Assembly: GCF_943193125.1 (NCBI RefSeq) | Contig: NZ_CALPCX010000002.1 | Coordinates: forward strand, 186,001-250,000 | Reading direction: 5' to 3' | Source: Adlercreutzia agrestimuris | Lineage (GTDB): Bacteria; Actinomycetota; Coriobacteriia; Coriobacteriales; Eggerthellaceae | DNA length: 64,000 nucleotides | Shown here: positions 19,075 through 27,904 of the stretch, piece by piece | Numbering within the stretch: the stretch's first letter is position 1 | Layout of the letters: each line of letters starts with the position of its first letter | Program-made: the position numbers and the translations under genes | Notes under the pieces: generated by a model | Told to the model about the DNA's origin: nothing | The model's database searches: none | What the model saw: only the letters and a program-made list of their open reading frames with translations

Positions 19075-19096
19075 TATAATATTCTCAAATGAGAAT
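19075..19096 (+). promoter_or_regulatory. moaA promoter -10 with perfect palindromic operator
   Basis: A consensus TATAAT occupies 19075-19080 and is followed at once by the perfect palindrome ATTCTCA-AA-TGAGAAT (19081-19096). The palindrome therefore covers the expected transcription start near 19087. It is the same element seen at the modA promoter. An operator at the start site is most simply read as repression. Confidence 0.68.
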
Positions 19097-19109
19097 GAGG
19101 GGGTTCGTC

Positions 19110-20111
19110 TTGAAGGATAGTCATGGTCGTACTATCGACTATTTGCGTATTTCTTTAACAGATCGCTGCAATTTTCGTTGTATTTATTGCATGCCCGAAG
19201 AGGGCGTACGTCAGATGGATCACGATGAGATCCTCCGTTTTGACGAAATTGTTGATATTGTACAAATTGCCTCTGAAATGGGCATTAAGCGTTTGCGTTT
19301 AACGGGCGGCGAACCACTTGTGCGAAAAGGTGTTGCAGATCTTATTGCTGAGCTCAATAAGATTGAAGGCATTGAAAGCATTGCTATGACCACCAACGGG
19401 GTGCTCTTGCCGCGCATGGCTCAAGAGCTTAAGGCGGCAGGACTTTCGCGTGTCAATATTTCGCTCGATACACTTGATCCTGAGCAGTTTCGCCAGATTA
19501 CGCGTTGTGGTTCACTGGATCAGACACTCAGCGGAATTGAAGCTGCGCTTGAGCATGGTTTTGAACCCGTTAAGGTGAATGCTGTGACGGTGCGCAGCTT
19601 AAATCAGGACTTCTTAGGTTTTGCCAAGCTGACCATTGATCAACCCTTACATGTTCGCTTTATCGAATATATGCCTGTTGGAGAAAGCAGTGGAGCGGAT
19701 GGTTCGGGCTGGGGCAAACAAGATGTGATTCCTTCAGATGAGTTGCTTGAAACCATTAATGCGCAGGCGGTAGCAGCAGGATTAGGAGAGCTTGTTCCAG
19801 CTGCAAAACATAAGCCTAATGGCTGGGGGCCGGCGCGCTATTATGAGTTTGAGGGTGCGCAAGGAACGCTTGGATTTATCAGCCCGCTTTCACGCCATTT
19901 TTGCAGCGAATGCAATCGTTTGCGCTTGTCGGCAGATGGCAAGATCAGACCGTGTCTGTTCTCGGATGACGAATATGATATCCGTGAGGCTTTGAACAAT
20001 CGCGGCAAGGAGGGGGCGCGTGAGTTATTGCGACAAGCTATTGGGGGTAAGCCTGACGCGCACCACGATAAAGTTGGTACTGAACGCAAGATGAGCCAGA
20101 TTGGCGGATAG
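19110..20111 (+). CDS. moaA: GTP 3',8-cyclase MoaA
   Basis: A radical SAM enzyme for the first step of molybdopterin synthesis. The N-terminal cluster is CNFRCIYC, the SAM region is [12 protein letters not shown], and the second 4Fe-4S site is [18 protein letters not shown]. The protein ends in the Gly-Gly needed for activity. The upstream in-frame ATGs at 19089 and 19095 fall inside the operator and next to the predicted transcription start. TTG 19110, with GAGGGGG six bases upstream, is therefore chosen (333 residues). The gene overlaps the region just before moaC. Confidence 0.95.
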   Translation: MKDSHGRTIDYLRISLTDRCNFRCIYCMPEEGVRQMDHDEILRFDEIVDIVQIASEMGIKRLRLTGGEPLVRKGVADLIAELNKIEGIESIAMTTNGVLLPRMAQELKAAGLSRVNISLDTLDPEQFRQITRCGSLDQTLSGIEAALEHGFEPVKVNAVTVRSLNQDFLGFAKLTIDQPLHVRFIEYMPVGESSGADGSGWGKQDVIPSDELLETINAQAVAAGLGELVPAAKHKPNGWGPARYYEFEGAQGTLGFISPLSRHFCSECNRLRLSADGKIRPCLFSDDEYDIREALNNRGKEGARELLRQAIGGKPDAHHDKVGTERKMSQIGG

Positions 20112-20118
20112 GATAGTC

Positions 20119-20637
20119 ATGAAAGATCAAGCAGTAGACAACCAGCAGCTAACCCATATTGATGAAAAGGGAGACGTGCGCATGGTTGACGTGTCGGCAA
20201 AACCCGACACCGAGCGTGTGGCAGTTGCTGAAGGCTCAATTCTTATGCACCCTGAAACGCTTGCGCTTATTGTTGAAGGCAAGGCTGCCAAAGGTGATGT
20301 ACTTGCGTGCGCTCGTGTGGCGGGCGTTATGGCGGCGAAGCGCACCAGCGATCTCATTCCGATGTGTCATCCGCTCAATATCACAAAAGCAAAGGTGGAG
20401 TGTGAGCCTATTTCTGTAGGAGAGCGAAGTGATGGGCGCGTTGGAATCCATGTTTCGTGCACCTGTGGCGTGACGGGTAAAACAGGCATTGAGATGGAGG
20501 CGCTCACTGCCGCAAGCGTTGCTTGCCTTACTATCTACGATATGTGTAAGGCGGTTGATCGTGGTATGGAAATTACCGATGTTCGCTTGCTTAAAAAGGA
20601 CGGCGGCAAAACAGGTTTATGGGAGCGTGAGGTCTGA
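20119..20637 (+). CDS. moaC: Cyclic pyranopterin monophosphate synthase MoaC
   Basis: Converts the MoaA product to cyclic pyranopterin monophosphate. The 172 residues contain [17 protein letters not shown] near the start, [40 protein letters not shown] and a final [13 protein letters not shown]; the Lys and His residues typical of the active site are present. ATG 20119 is used because AGGAT precedes it. The longer TTG reading starts inside moaA. It is co-transcribed with moaA. Confidence 0.96.
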   Translation: MKDQAVDNQQLTHIDEKGDVRMVDVSAKPDTERVAVAEGSILMHPETLALIVEGKAAKGDVLACARVAGVMAAKRTSDLIPMCHPLNITKAKVECEPISVGERSDGRVGIHVSCTCGVTGKTGIEMEALTAASVACLTIYDMCKAVDRGMEITDVRLLKKDGGKTGLWEREV

Positions 20638-20685
20638 GCGCTCGTGGGGCGCTTAAACGACTCCGTTACGATGTAGGATGCTGTC

Positions 20686-20713
20686 TTCACAGGCGCGCAC
20701 AACCTCTTATAAT
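20686..20713 (+). promoter_or_regulatory. Predicted promoter of the lipid kinase gene
   Basis: TTCACA (20686-20691), 16 bases, TATAAT (20708-20713), ending about 50 bases before the ATG at 20762. Good match to a housekeeping sigma promoter; not experimentally supported. Confidence 0.55.
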
Positions 20714-20761
20714 AAAGCCAATAGACACACTCTGTATCTCTTATAAGAAGGAGATGCCGTC

Positions 20762-21694
20762 ATGGCTGAATCCTTGGGAAAAATACTGGTTATAGCTAAC
20801 CCTGCAGCTCAGAGCGGTCGGGGTGATAAGGCGGCTGACCAGGCGGTTAAGCTGCTGCGTGAGGCGTGTGGGCATCAAAGCGTTGTACTCGCGAAGACAG
20901 CAGGTCCGCACCATGCTACCGATATAGCAGAACGCGCAAGTGGTTGTAATACCATCGTTGCACTTGGTGGAGACGGAGTTATTCATGAAGTCGTACAAGG
21001 GCTTATGAAGCGTACTTCGTTTGATCGGCCGACTTTAGGCATTATTCCTGTTGGGTCAGGGAATGACTTAGCACGTTCGCTTGCTTTGCCTACCCAGATT
21101 GCCGAAGCAGTACGCGTGCTCCTTAGTGCAGAGGCGTTGCCTCTTGATGTCGGTTGGGTTAATGACAACTACTTTATTGAAACACTTTCTTTTGGACTGG
21201 ATGCCGCTATAGCGCTTGATACGATGGAACGCCGAAAGAAAACAGGGCGTGCTGGAACGCTGCTCTATGTTGAAGCAGGCCTCCATCAGCTAAGGCACAA
21301 CTTAAAGGCATATGCCTATCAGGCAAGTTTTGATGGATCACAGCCACAATGCGGGCAGTCCATTACCTTTGCGGTGCAAAATGGTCCGTATTATGGTGGC
21401 GGTTTTAAGATTTGCCCCGATGCATGTTTAGACGACGGGGTTTTTGATATTTGCATTGCGCATCCACCGGTAACCTTGCCCAAGGCGCTCATGATTTTTG
21501 CGCGTGCAAAAAATGGCAATCATGTTTCGTCAGAAAACATGGAGCTTCTGTCTGCCTCTGCGCTTCATGTTGAATTTGATGAAGAACCGCCTGCGCAGGT
21601 AGATGGCGAAAAAATAACAGGCCGCACATTCGACATACGTCTTGAACATGCGGCCTTGCGTGTTATTGCGCCTTTAGGTATGCGTCAATCTTAG
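20762..21694 (+). CDS. Diacylglycerol kinase-family lipid kinase (YegS/DgkB-like)
   Basis: A 310-residue kinase of the DAGK catalytic family, which phosphorylates diacylglycerol or related lipids. Typical features are VIANPAAQSGRG at the N-terminus, the nucleotide loop VALGGDGVIHEVVQGLM, IIPVGSGNDLARSL, and the C-terminal half with NGPYYGGGFKICPDACLDDGVFDI and VDGEKI. GAAGGAG precedes the ATG. The last four bases overlap, tail to tail, the end of serA on the other strand. The exact lipid substrate is open. Confidence 0.9.
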   Translation: MAESLGKILVIANPAAQSGRGDKAADQAVKLLREACGHQSVVLAKTAGPHHATDIAERASGCNTIVALGGDGVIHEVVQGLMKRTSFDRPTLGIIPVGSGNDLARSLALPTQIAEAVRVLLSAEALPLDVGWVNDNYFIETLSFGLDAAIALDTMERRKKTGRAGTLLYVEAGLHQLRHNLKAYAYQASFDGSQPQCGQSITFAVQNGPYYGGGFKICPDACLDDGVFDICIAHPPVTLPKALMIFARAKNGNHVSSENMELLSASALHVEFDEEPPAQVDGEKITGRTFDIRLEHAALRVIAPLGMRQS

Positions 21695-22860
21695 CGGATA
21701 ACGCGCACCTTATAGATGCCATCCCAGTCAGACAGTGCAGCAGCTGCTTGATCTGCAGCAGCTGTATCTGCCACATCATAGACGCTGTAGGCAGTATCTT
21801 TGCGCGTTACATCAACTGAGTTTTCTATCACGCAACCTTGATCTTGCAAAACCAATGCTGCTCGTCCGAGCACCTCAGGATCATTAGCGCGCAATACTGC
21901 AATGCGTGCACACCCCGAAGCAACCGGCCCAAGCTGACATGCGGGGAAGTTGACGGAGTTAGTGATTGACCCGGTTTCCAGATAAGCCATCATTTGGCGA
22001 ACCGCCATCATGGCGCAGTTATCTTCGGCCTCTTCAGTAGAAGCGCCAAGGTGGGGCAGCACAATGGCGTGCTCCATGCGCATAATCTCAGGCGTGGCGA
22101 AGTCGGTGATATAGGCTCCTACTTTGCCGCTTGAAAGACCAGTAGCCATAGCGTTGTTGTCTACCAACGTATCGCGGGAGAAATTCAAAAACACCACACC
22201 ATCTTTCATGTGATTGATGGCATCTTCGTTGATCATGCCGATGGTGTTAGGGAGTGCTGGTACATGAATGGTGATGTAGTCACACTCGGCGAAAATCTCA
22301 GTGAGTTCGCAAGCGTGGTGAACGGCTGGGTTGAGGCGCCAAGCAGCCCCAACAGAAACATACGGATCGTAGCCGTACACATCCATTCCTAGGTCAATTG
22401 CCGCATTGGCAACCAGCGCACCAATGGCGCCCAAGCCAATAACACCTAAACGCTTACCGGCAATCTCACGTCCGGCAAATGCTTTTTTTGCTTTTTCGGC
22501 AGACTTGGCAATGTTTTCGTCAGCTGCATTGTCTTTGCACCACGCAATACCATCAATAATGCCGCGGCTTCCTAGTAAAAGTGCGCAAAGTACAAGCTCT
22601 TTAACAGCGTTGGCGTTTGCGCCAGGCGTATTAAATACCACAATGCCTTCTTGTGCACATCGCTCAAGGGGGATGTTGTTCACGCCTGCACCAGCTCGGG
22701 CAATAGCAAGAAGGTTTTCGCCAAACTCCATATCATGCATTGCGGCTGATCGAACTAAGATGCCTTCTGCGGTTGTGGCATCTTCACTCAAACCGTATGC
22801 GTCACTGAGCAAATCAGTGCCTTGAGAAGAAATGTTATTCAGACAGTGGATAAGACGCAT
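21691..22860 (-). CDS. serA: D-3-phosphoglycerate dehydrogenase (ACT-domain type)
   Basis: First enzyme of serine synthesis. The 389-residue protein has AIARAGAGVNNIPLERC and FNTPGANANAVKELVL, then the NAD-binding GVIGLGAIGALVANAA, the catalytic His region LPHLGASTEEAE and a short C-terminal ACT-like domain (IAVLRANDPEVLGRAALVL). This short form, about 390 residues, is the one common in anaerobic Gram-positives. AAAGGAG lies upstream of the ATG, and a short hairpin with 6-bp arms at 22880-22898 lies between the gene and its presumed promoter. It is monocistronic and convergent with the lipid kinase. Confidence 0.93.
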   Translation of the reverse strand: MRLIHCLNNISSQGTDLLSDAYGLSEDATTAEGILVRSAAMHDMEFGENLLAIARAGAGVNNIPLERCAQEGIVVFNTPGANANAVKELVLCALLLGSRGIIDGIAWCKDNAADENIAKSAEKAKKAFAGREIAGKRLGVIGLGAIGALVANAAIDLGMDVYGYDPYVSVGAAWRLNPAVHHACELTEIFAECDYITIHVPALPNTIGMINEDAINHMKDGVVFLNFSRDTLVDNNAMATGLSSGKVGAYITDFATPEIMRMEHAIVLPHLGASTEEAEDNCAMMAVRQMMAYLETGSITNSVNFPACQLGPVASGCARIAVLRANDPEVLGRAALVLQDQGCVIENSVDVTRKDTAYSVYDVADTAAADQAAAALSDWDGIYKVRVIR

Positions 22861-23013
22861 AGGGACTCCTTTGCATGAAGCCGCATATGGGGTGCGGCAT
22901 GGTAAAGTTATGACTTTATACTGCGGTGATCAGCGTTGTTTGTCAATGAAGGCCTCTGTCTGCGGCGTAAGTTATCGTGTGTTGGTTTATTTTATTTCCC
23001 AAGTGAAGAGTGA

Positions 23014-23022
23014 TGCTAAAAT
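23014..23022 (+). promoter_or_regulatory. Extended -10 element upstream of the dehydratase-activase set
   Basis: TGCTAAAAT (23014-23022) fits an extended -10 (TG-N-TAAAAT) without a good -35. It lies about 63 bases before the GTG at 23085 and argues against the longer in-frame start at 23010. Confidence 0.35.
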
Positions 23023-23084
23023 ACAGTTTTTGTCATCAACTAATCACTACGTGCTTGCTGCATAAAACAAATTTGGAGGTATCC

Positions 23085-24089
23085 GTGCCCGAAAAAGCTC
23101 CGTGGGCTGACGTTTTTGTAGTCGGAATCCCGCGTTCTCTGCTGTATTACCGCTTCGGAGTCTTGTGGACGACGTTTTTTGAAGCGCTCGGACGACATGT
23201 TGTTGTGAGTGAGGCTACCGATAAAGCTATTGCTGATAGGGGAGAGCAGCTTTCAGTTGACGAATGCTGCCTGGCCTCAAAGGTGTTTATGGGTCATGTT
23301 GATAGTCTCGTGGGTCGCTGCGATGCAGTTTTTGTGCCCAGTTATCCCACGGCTGATCATCGTAGTGGTTTCTGCACGAAGTTTCAGTCCGTTACTGATA
23401 TGGTGCGAAACACTTTTCGCGATAAGCATCTTGAAGTTATTTCGTGCGAAGTAGGCAACGTGCGCAAAATGCGCGATGTTCGCCGTCCGTTTGAAGAGAT
23501 GGCGCTTCGGATGGGCGTGTCGCGTGCAGATGCGCATAAAGCTTTCAAGACAGCGTGGTCAGCGCAAGCCGCCCACGATAAAGCATGCAACGAAGCACAA
23601 GAACGCGTGCTTCGCCAACTTGTTGCAGAGCGTCGATCGGCAGCAACCCAACCGCTCAAGCAGCCACCGTTGGGAATTTTGGTCGTCGCGCATCCCTATA
23701 TTGCTCACGATACATATCTTTCAGGTGCGGTTTTAGATGCGCTGCGCGACATGGGTGCACAAGTTGTGTTTGCCGATGCGCTTGATCACGACCACACCTA
23801 TAAGAAGAGTTTTGAGTTTTCCGACACTATGCCCTGGATTATCAATCGCGAGCTTATTGGTGCTATTTTGTCGGTTGAAGATAAGGTTGATGGCATTGTG
23901 CTGATTAGCGCATTTCCTTGTGGTCCTGATTCTATGACCGACGATGCCATTATGCGTTGCATCCAAGGCAAGCCTATTTTGAATCTCATGATTGATGCGC
24001 AGTCAGGCACGGCAGGCGTTGAGACGCGCGTTGAGAGTTTTGTTGATATTTTGCGCTTCCAGCAGAAGGGAGGCTATACGCATGGCTAA
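23085..24089 (+). CDS. 2-hydroxyacyl-CoA dehydratase activase-related protein (HgdB-like/DUF2229 type)
   Basis: A 334-residue cytosolic protein starting at GTG 23085 with GGAGG upstream. Conserved features are VGIPRSLLYYRFGVLW, the DECCLASKVFMGHV motif with paired cysteines, VPSYPTADHRSGFC and VISAFPCGPDSM. These are typical of the COG3580/COG3581 group related to (R)-2-hydroxyacyl-CoA dehydratase subunits. It is the first of three tightly coupled genes whose counterparts in many Clostridia are domains of one large protein. The substrate is unknown, and no classical dehydratase subunits are in the window. Confidence 0.78.
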   Translation: MPEKAPWADVFVVGIPRSLLYYRFGVLWTTFFEALGRHVVVSEATDKAIADRGEQLSVDECCLASKVFMGHVDSLVGRCDAVFVPSYPTADHRSGFCTKFQSVTDMVRNTFRDKHLEVISCEVGNVRKMRDVRRPFEEMALRMGVSRADAHKAFKTAWSAQAAHDKACNEAQERVLRQLVAERRSAATQPLKQPPLGILVVAHPYIAHDTYLSGAVLDALRDMGAQVVFADALDHDHTYKKSFEFSDTMPWIINRELIGAILSVEDKVDGIVLISAFPCGPDSMTDDAIMRCIQGKPILNLMIDAQSGTAGVETRVESFVDILRFQQKGGYTHG

Positions 24090-25281
24090 GCCACAATCAA
24101 TGATTGAACAGGTGCGCTCCTCTGTTGCCGTGGAGTTTGTTCGCAAGCGCAAGCCAACGCTGCGCCGCGATAAAAAGGCGAAAAAGAAGGCGAAGCACTA
24201 CGCCAAGCATCATCGACCAAAAAAGGCGGCATTTTTTCGCTATTGCTATTATGATCCGGCATTTAAGTTTTTCGTTGAGCAGGTTTTAGACGTTGATTAT
24301 TTGCCGCTTCCAGAGGCAACGCGCCAAACTACTGAGGTGGGTGTACAAAACTCAAGCGACTATGTCTGCACCCCTTATAAACATATCTTAGGCGACTTCG
24401 TTGAGGCGCTTGATCTTGGCGCTGATCTGGTCATACAGTTTGGTGGTCCGTGTCGTTTGGGCTACTATGGAGAGCTACAAGAATCAACATTGCGCGATAT
24501 GGGGTACGAATTTGAGATGCTGAACTTTGCTCGCGGTATTGAAAAAGGATACCTGGGGTGGGCGAAGGAAGTTTTGAGTACTGCAAACCCTGATATAGAT
24601 ATACCGCATGGTGTAGTTAAGCTCAAAGGAACAGCCAAGATGATGGAACACCTTGATGCTGTACGTGATTATTTTTTGGCACATGGTGGTTTTGAATGCA
24701 CTCGCGGCTCATTTGATAAGGCATGGAACGCTTATATGAATGAACTTCGTTGTGCAACCGACGAGCGCGATATCAACCAAGCATATAAGCATGTCATGGA
24801 GCAATTCGCTGACATAGAAATACAAAAACCCGCAAATCCTATTCGCATTGGTATTGTCGGGGAGATGTTTACCGCTATTGATGAGCGCTCAAACCTCGGT
24901 CTTGATCATAAACTCATGGATCTTGGGGTTGAGGTGCATCGTATGTTGAACTTTACAAACCGTTATTTGCACTACAACGAACCCAATTTGCGCGTTGGTG
25001 CAAAAGACTACATCACCTATGACATGGGGCCGACCTCTACGCTTACGATTGCGGCGGCAAAGCAATATGCACAAAGTGGTTTCGATGGCATTATCCATGC
25101 GAAATCTGCTGGTTGCACACCAGAGATTGACTGTATTCCTGTATTGCAAAAAGTGAGTGAAGACTTCGGTGTCCCCATCTTGTATTTGACCTATGATTCG
25201 CAAACATCTGATACCGGTTTAGATACGCGTTTAGAGGCGTTTTACGACATGCTTGCCATGAAGAAGGAGAAGTTATCATGA
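24082..25281 (+). CDS. 2-hydroxyacyl-CoA dehydratase-related protein
   Basis: A 399-residue partner of the preceding gene. Its ATG lies inside the end of that gene, with GGGAGG upstream. The N-terminus is a basic, lysine-rich stretch (RRDKKAKKKAKHYAKHHRPKK). The conserved part includes FRYCYYDPAFKFF, DYVCTPYKHILGDFVEALDLGAD, QFGGPCRLGYYGELQ, IGIVGEMFTAID and AKSAGCTPEIDCIP. Spaced cysteines (YVC, PC, GC-x5-C) could ligate an iron-sulfur cluster, as in the dehydratase family. Translation is coupled to both neighbours. Confidence 0.78.
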   Translation: MAKPQSMIEQVRSSVAVEFVRKRKPTLRRDKKAKKKAKHYAKHHRPKKAAFFRYCYYDPAFKFFVEQVLDVDYLPLPEATRQTTEVGVQNSSDYVCTPYKHILGDFVEALDLGADLVIQFGGPCRLGYYGELQESTLRDMGYEFEMLNFARGIEKGYLGWAKEVLSTANPDIDIPHGVVKLKGTAKMMEHLDAVRDYFLAHGGFECTRGSFDKAWNAYMNELRCATDERDINQAYKHVMEQFADIEIQKPANPIRIGIVGEMFTAIDERSNLGLDHKLMDLGVEVHRMLNFTNRYLHYNEPNLRVGAKDYITYDMGPTSTLTIAAAKQYAQSGFDGIIHAKSAGCTPEIDCIPVLQKVSEDFGVPILYLTYDSQTSDTGLDTRLEAFYDMLAMKKEKLS

Positions 25282-26279
25282 AACATGCCTATCTCGGCAT
25301 TGATATTGGGTCCATCTCAACCAAAGGCGTAGTGATTGACCAGGACAGAAATATTATTGCGCGTTCGTATCTATGGACGGAAGGAAACCCAACCAAAGCG
25401 TCGAAAAACGTGGTGCGTGAACTTGAGGCTCAGGTGGCAGCGCTGCCTGATGCGCAAGAGATTGTTATCGTAGGCGCTGGTACAACAGGAAGCGCACGCA
25501 GGTTGGTGGGAGCTATGTTAGGCGCGTCGGTGATCAAAAACGAAATCACTGCTCATGCCGTAGGCACCACGTCACTTCACCCTGACGTACGCACTATTCT
25601 TGAAATTGGTGGCCAGGACTCAAAGATCATTTGTGTCTCTGATGGTATTGCGGTTGACTATGCCATGAACACACTGTGTGCAGCTGGTACCGGTTCGTTT
25701 TTGTCTTCACAAGCGCATCGTTTAGGTGTTGAGGTTGAAGAGTTTGGCGATATTGCGCTGACCTCCACGAAACCGGCTAATATTGCAGCTCGCTGTACAG
25801 TATTTGCTGAGAGTGATTTGGTGCATAAGATTCAAGTGGGTTATGCGCGTGAAGATATTATTGCTGGGTTGTGCAATGCTGTTGCTTCAAACTACCTCAA
25901 TAATGTTGGCAAAGGTAAAAAGATTGATTCGCCCGTTGTCTTTCAGGGAGGCGTGTCTAAAAACGCAGGTGTTGTGCACGCTTTTGAAGAGCAACTGGGG
26001 GTTGAAGTATTAGTTGACCCCGATGGCCATTTAATGGGCGCATATGGTGTTGCTTTGCTTGCAGCGGATGCTGGCCCAATTAAAGATGCGGTGGCGGGTC
26101 CGTTTGCTGGTGGAAAGTTTGACTTTGAAGCGCTGCTTGATTTTGATTTCAAAACGCGTGAGATTGAGTGCGGCAAATGCGCTAACCATTGTGAAATCAT
26201 TTGCGTGTATCGCGATAGTGACATCATTGACTCGTGGGGTAATCGCTGTGATCGCGGAGCAGTCAAAACCACTAAGTAA
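25278..26279 (+). CDS. Acyl-CoA dehydratase activase (BadF/BadG/BcrA/HgdC family ATPase)
   Basis: An ATP-dependent electron-injection protein of the ASKHA fold. Motifs: GIDIGSISTKGVVID (phosphate 1), VGAGTTGSARRL, EIGGQDSKII, MNTLCAAGTGSFL, IAARCTVFAESDLVHK and VVFQGGVSKNAG. The Cys residues in TLCAAG and ARCTVF are those that hold the inter-subunit 4Fe-4S cluster in HgdC. A C-terminal extension carries CGKCANHCEIIC, a further cysteine cluster not present in plain HgdC. The ATG overlaps the previous stop. It probably reduces the two preceding proteins. Confidence 0.88.
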   Translation: MKHAYLGIDIGSISTKGVVIDQDRNIIARSYLWTEGNPTKASKNVVRELEAQVAALPDAQEIVIVGAGTTGSARRLVGAMLGASVIKNEITAHAVGTTSLHPDVRTILEIGGQDSKIICVSDGIAVDYAMNTLCAAGTGSFLSSQAHRLGVEVEEFGDIALTSTKPANIAARCTVFAESDLVHKIQVGYAREDIIAGLCNAVASNYLNNVGKGKKIDSPVVFQGGVSKNAGVVHAFEEQLGVEVLVDPDGHLMGAYGVALLAADAGPIKDAVAGPFAGGKFDFEALLDFDFKTREIECGKCANHCEIICVYRDSDIIDSWGNRCDRGAVKTTK

Positions 26280-26311
26280 TCACACGTTCGCTTACGAATA
26301 GCGTATTGGTA

Positions 26312-26340
26312 TTACTAACTGTCGCAATGAGTGATACAAT
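26312..26340 (+). promoter_or_regulatory. Predicted yebC promoter
   Basis: TTACTA (26312-26317), 17 bases, TACAAT (26335-26340), ending 37 bases before the ATG at 26377. Confidence 0.45.
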
Positions 26341-26376
26341 AGCGCGCTGGTATTGCAAATTTTCGAAAGGGTGTTT

Positions 26377-27177
26377 ATGTCAGGACATTCAAAGTGGGCA
26401 ACCACGAAGCATCGTAAAGCGGCTCAGGATGCAAAGCGCTCAGCGCTCTTCTCTAAGCTTGCACGTAATATTACTGTTGCTGCAAAAGAGGGCGGCGACC
26501 CGAATCCTGATAACAATGCATCGCTGGCGGCAGCTGTTGAGAAGGCCAAGGGCTACTCAATGCCGAAAGATAAAATCAAGACCGCTATTGATAAGGCTTT
26601 CGGTTCAGGTAAAGATGCCGCTAATTATGAAACGGTTGTTTATGAGGGATATGGTCCTTGCGGCGTAGCAGTATATTGTGAAGCGTTGACCGACAACCGT
26701 AATCGCACTGCTGCAGATGTTCGTGCTGCATTTAATCATCATGGTGGCAACTTGGGTACTTCTGGCTCGGTTGCATTCCAATTTGAGCGCAAAGGTCAAA
26801 TTCTTGTAGCAAAAGAGATTGAAACGGGCGACAAGAAAAACCCGATCGGACCTAATGGCGCTGCAGCTGATGAAGAAGAGTTTATGTTGGCTGTTGCAGA
26901 AGCAGGCGGAGACGATTACGAAGATGCTGATGAAGAGTGGATCGTCTACACCGCTCCAACAGAGTTGATGGGCGTTGTAAAGGCCATTGAGGCGCAAGGC
27001 ATTCAGGTAAAGGGTGCTGAGCTCATTATGATTCCAACTACCCCTACTGAGGTAAGCGTTTCAGATGCTAAAAAAGTTATGCGTCTTGTTGATAAACTGG
27101 AAGAGCTTGAAGACTTGCAAAACGTTTATCACACCATGGATATGACGGATGAGATTGCTGAGGCACTTGACGAATAA
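26377..27177 (+). CDS. yebC: YebC/TACO1/PmpR-family regulator
   Basis: Starts MSGHSKWATTKHRKAAQDAKR, the hallmark of the YebC family, whose members act in transcription or in translation of difficult peptides. The 266 residues are about 20 longer than usual. The surplus is an acidic stretch around residues 160-200 (GPNGAAADEEEF then GGDDYEDADEEW). Other family motifs are GYGPCGVAVYCEALTDNRNRTAADVR and GNLGTSGSVAFQFE. GAAAGGG precedes ATG 26377. It sits directly upstream of ruvCAB, the common arrangement, but a terminator separates them. Confidence 0.94.
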   Translation: MSGHSKWATTKHRKAAQDAKRSALFSKLARNITVAAKEGGDPNPDNNASLAAAVEKAKGYSMPKDKIKTAIDKAFGSGKDAANYETVVYEGYGPCGVAVYCEALTDNRNRTAADVRAAFNHHGGNLGTSGSVAFQFERKGQILVAKEIETGDKKNPIGPNGAAADEEEFMLAVAEAGGDDYEDADEEWIVYTAPTELMGVVKAIEAQGIQVKGAELIMIPTTPTEVSVSDAKKVMRLVDKLEELEDLQNVYHTMDMTDEIAEALDE

Positions 27178-27259
27178 GTGCTCCTTTTGCTCTTGAGTTT
27201 TATGGTGAGCAGACATATTCAAACTTTGTCTTGAGGTTTGGACGAAGTTGAGAGGGGAT

Positions 27260-27297
27260 GTGCCCTGGCAGGCAAATGCTTGTCAGGGCACTTTTTT
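27260..27297 (+). terminator. Intrinsic terminator after yebC
   Basis: GTGCCCTGGCA (27260-27270) pairs with TGTCAGGGCAC (27281-27291), with one G-U pair and a 10-base loop, followed by TTTTTT (27292-27297). Confidence 0.85.
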
Positions 27298-27351
27298 GAA
27301 GCACTTGTAAAGATGTTGCAGAATGCGGGTTTCGCAGTAGAGCTCCTGTGG

Positions 27352-27373
27352 TATTATAGCGAACAAACGTTTG
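27352..27373 (+). promoter_or_regulatory. ruvC promoter -10 and LexA (SOS) box
   Basis: A TATTAT -10 (27352-27357) is followed by CGAAC-AAAC-GTTTG (27360-27373). This matches the Gram-positive LexA/DinR box CGAAC-N4-GTTYG. The box covers the expected transcription start, so ruvCAB should be derepressed by DNA damage. Confidence 0.78.
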
Positions 27374-27387
27374 TGATTAGGATATGC

Positions 27388-27891
27388 ATGGCTAGTGAAG
27401 AGCGAATTATACTTGGCATAGACCCCGGACTTGCCCATACGGGGTGGGGCGTAGTACGGCAAATTGGTTCGCGCCTCACTTGTGTTGCTTACGGGTGTGT
27501 CGCAACAGATACCTCAATTCCACTTGCACAACGCCTTCGCAAAATACATGAACAAATTGGCGCGGTTGCTGCGCGTTTTAATCCAACGTGCGTGGGAATT
27601 GAGACGGTGTGGTTTGGTCAAAATATCACGGCTGCCTTTGCAACAGGGCAAGCGCGTGGTGCTGCTCTTGTTGCATGCGCCGAACACGAGATGGAAGTAC
27701 TTGAGTTTACACCGCGGCAAATTAAACTTGCTGTTGTTGGGACCGGTACTGCTGAAAAAGATCAAGTGCAATATATGGTACAACGGCTTCTTTCTCTTCC
27801 CAAGCCGCCCGAGCCTGATCATGCATCTGATGCACTTGCTGCAGCAATTTGTTTTGCCACCCATGACGGCATTGATGGGTATAGAGGCTGA
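27388..27891 (+). CDS. ruvC: Holliday junction endonuclease RuvC
   Basis: Resolves Holliday junctions. The 167 residues begin with LGIDPGLAHTGWGVV, carrying the first catalytic Asp. VGIETVWFGQNI carries the Glu, and the C-terminal PPEPDHASDALAAAICF carries the final Asp pair region. ATG 27388 is preceded by TAGGAT; longer in-frame starts lie upstream of the promoter. It heads ruvCAB. Confidence 0.96.
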   Translation: MASEERIILGIDPGLAHTGWGVVRQIGSRLTCVAYGCVATDTSIPLAQRLRKIHEQIGAVAARFNPTCVGIETVWFGQNITAAFATGQARGAALVACAEHEMEVLEFTPRQIKLAVVGTGTAEKDQVQYMVQRLLSLPKPPEPDHASDALAAAICFATHDGIDGYRG

Positions 27892-27904
27892 AAGGATAGG
27901 TAAA

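Noticed and set aside
19089..19109. ATG starts for moaA inside the palindrome
   Set aside because: They lie at or within a few bases of the predicted transcription start, without a ribosome site; TTG 19110 has GAGGGGG at proper spacing.
22880..22898. Hairpin with 6-bp arms upstream of serA as riboswitch
   Set aside because: Too short and with no further conserved structure; noted only in the serA entry.
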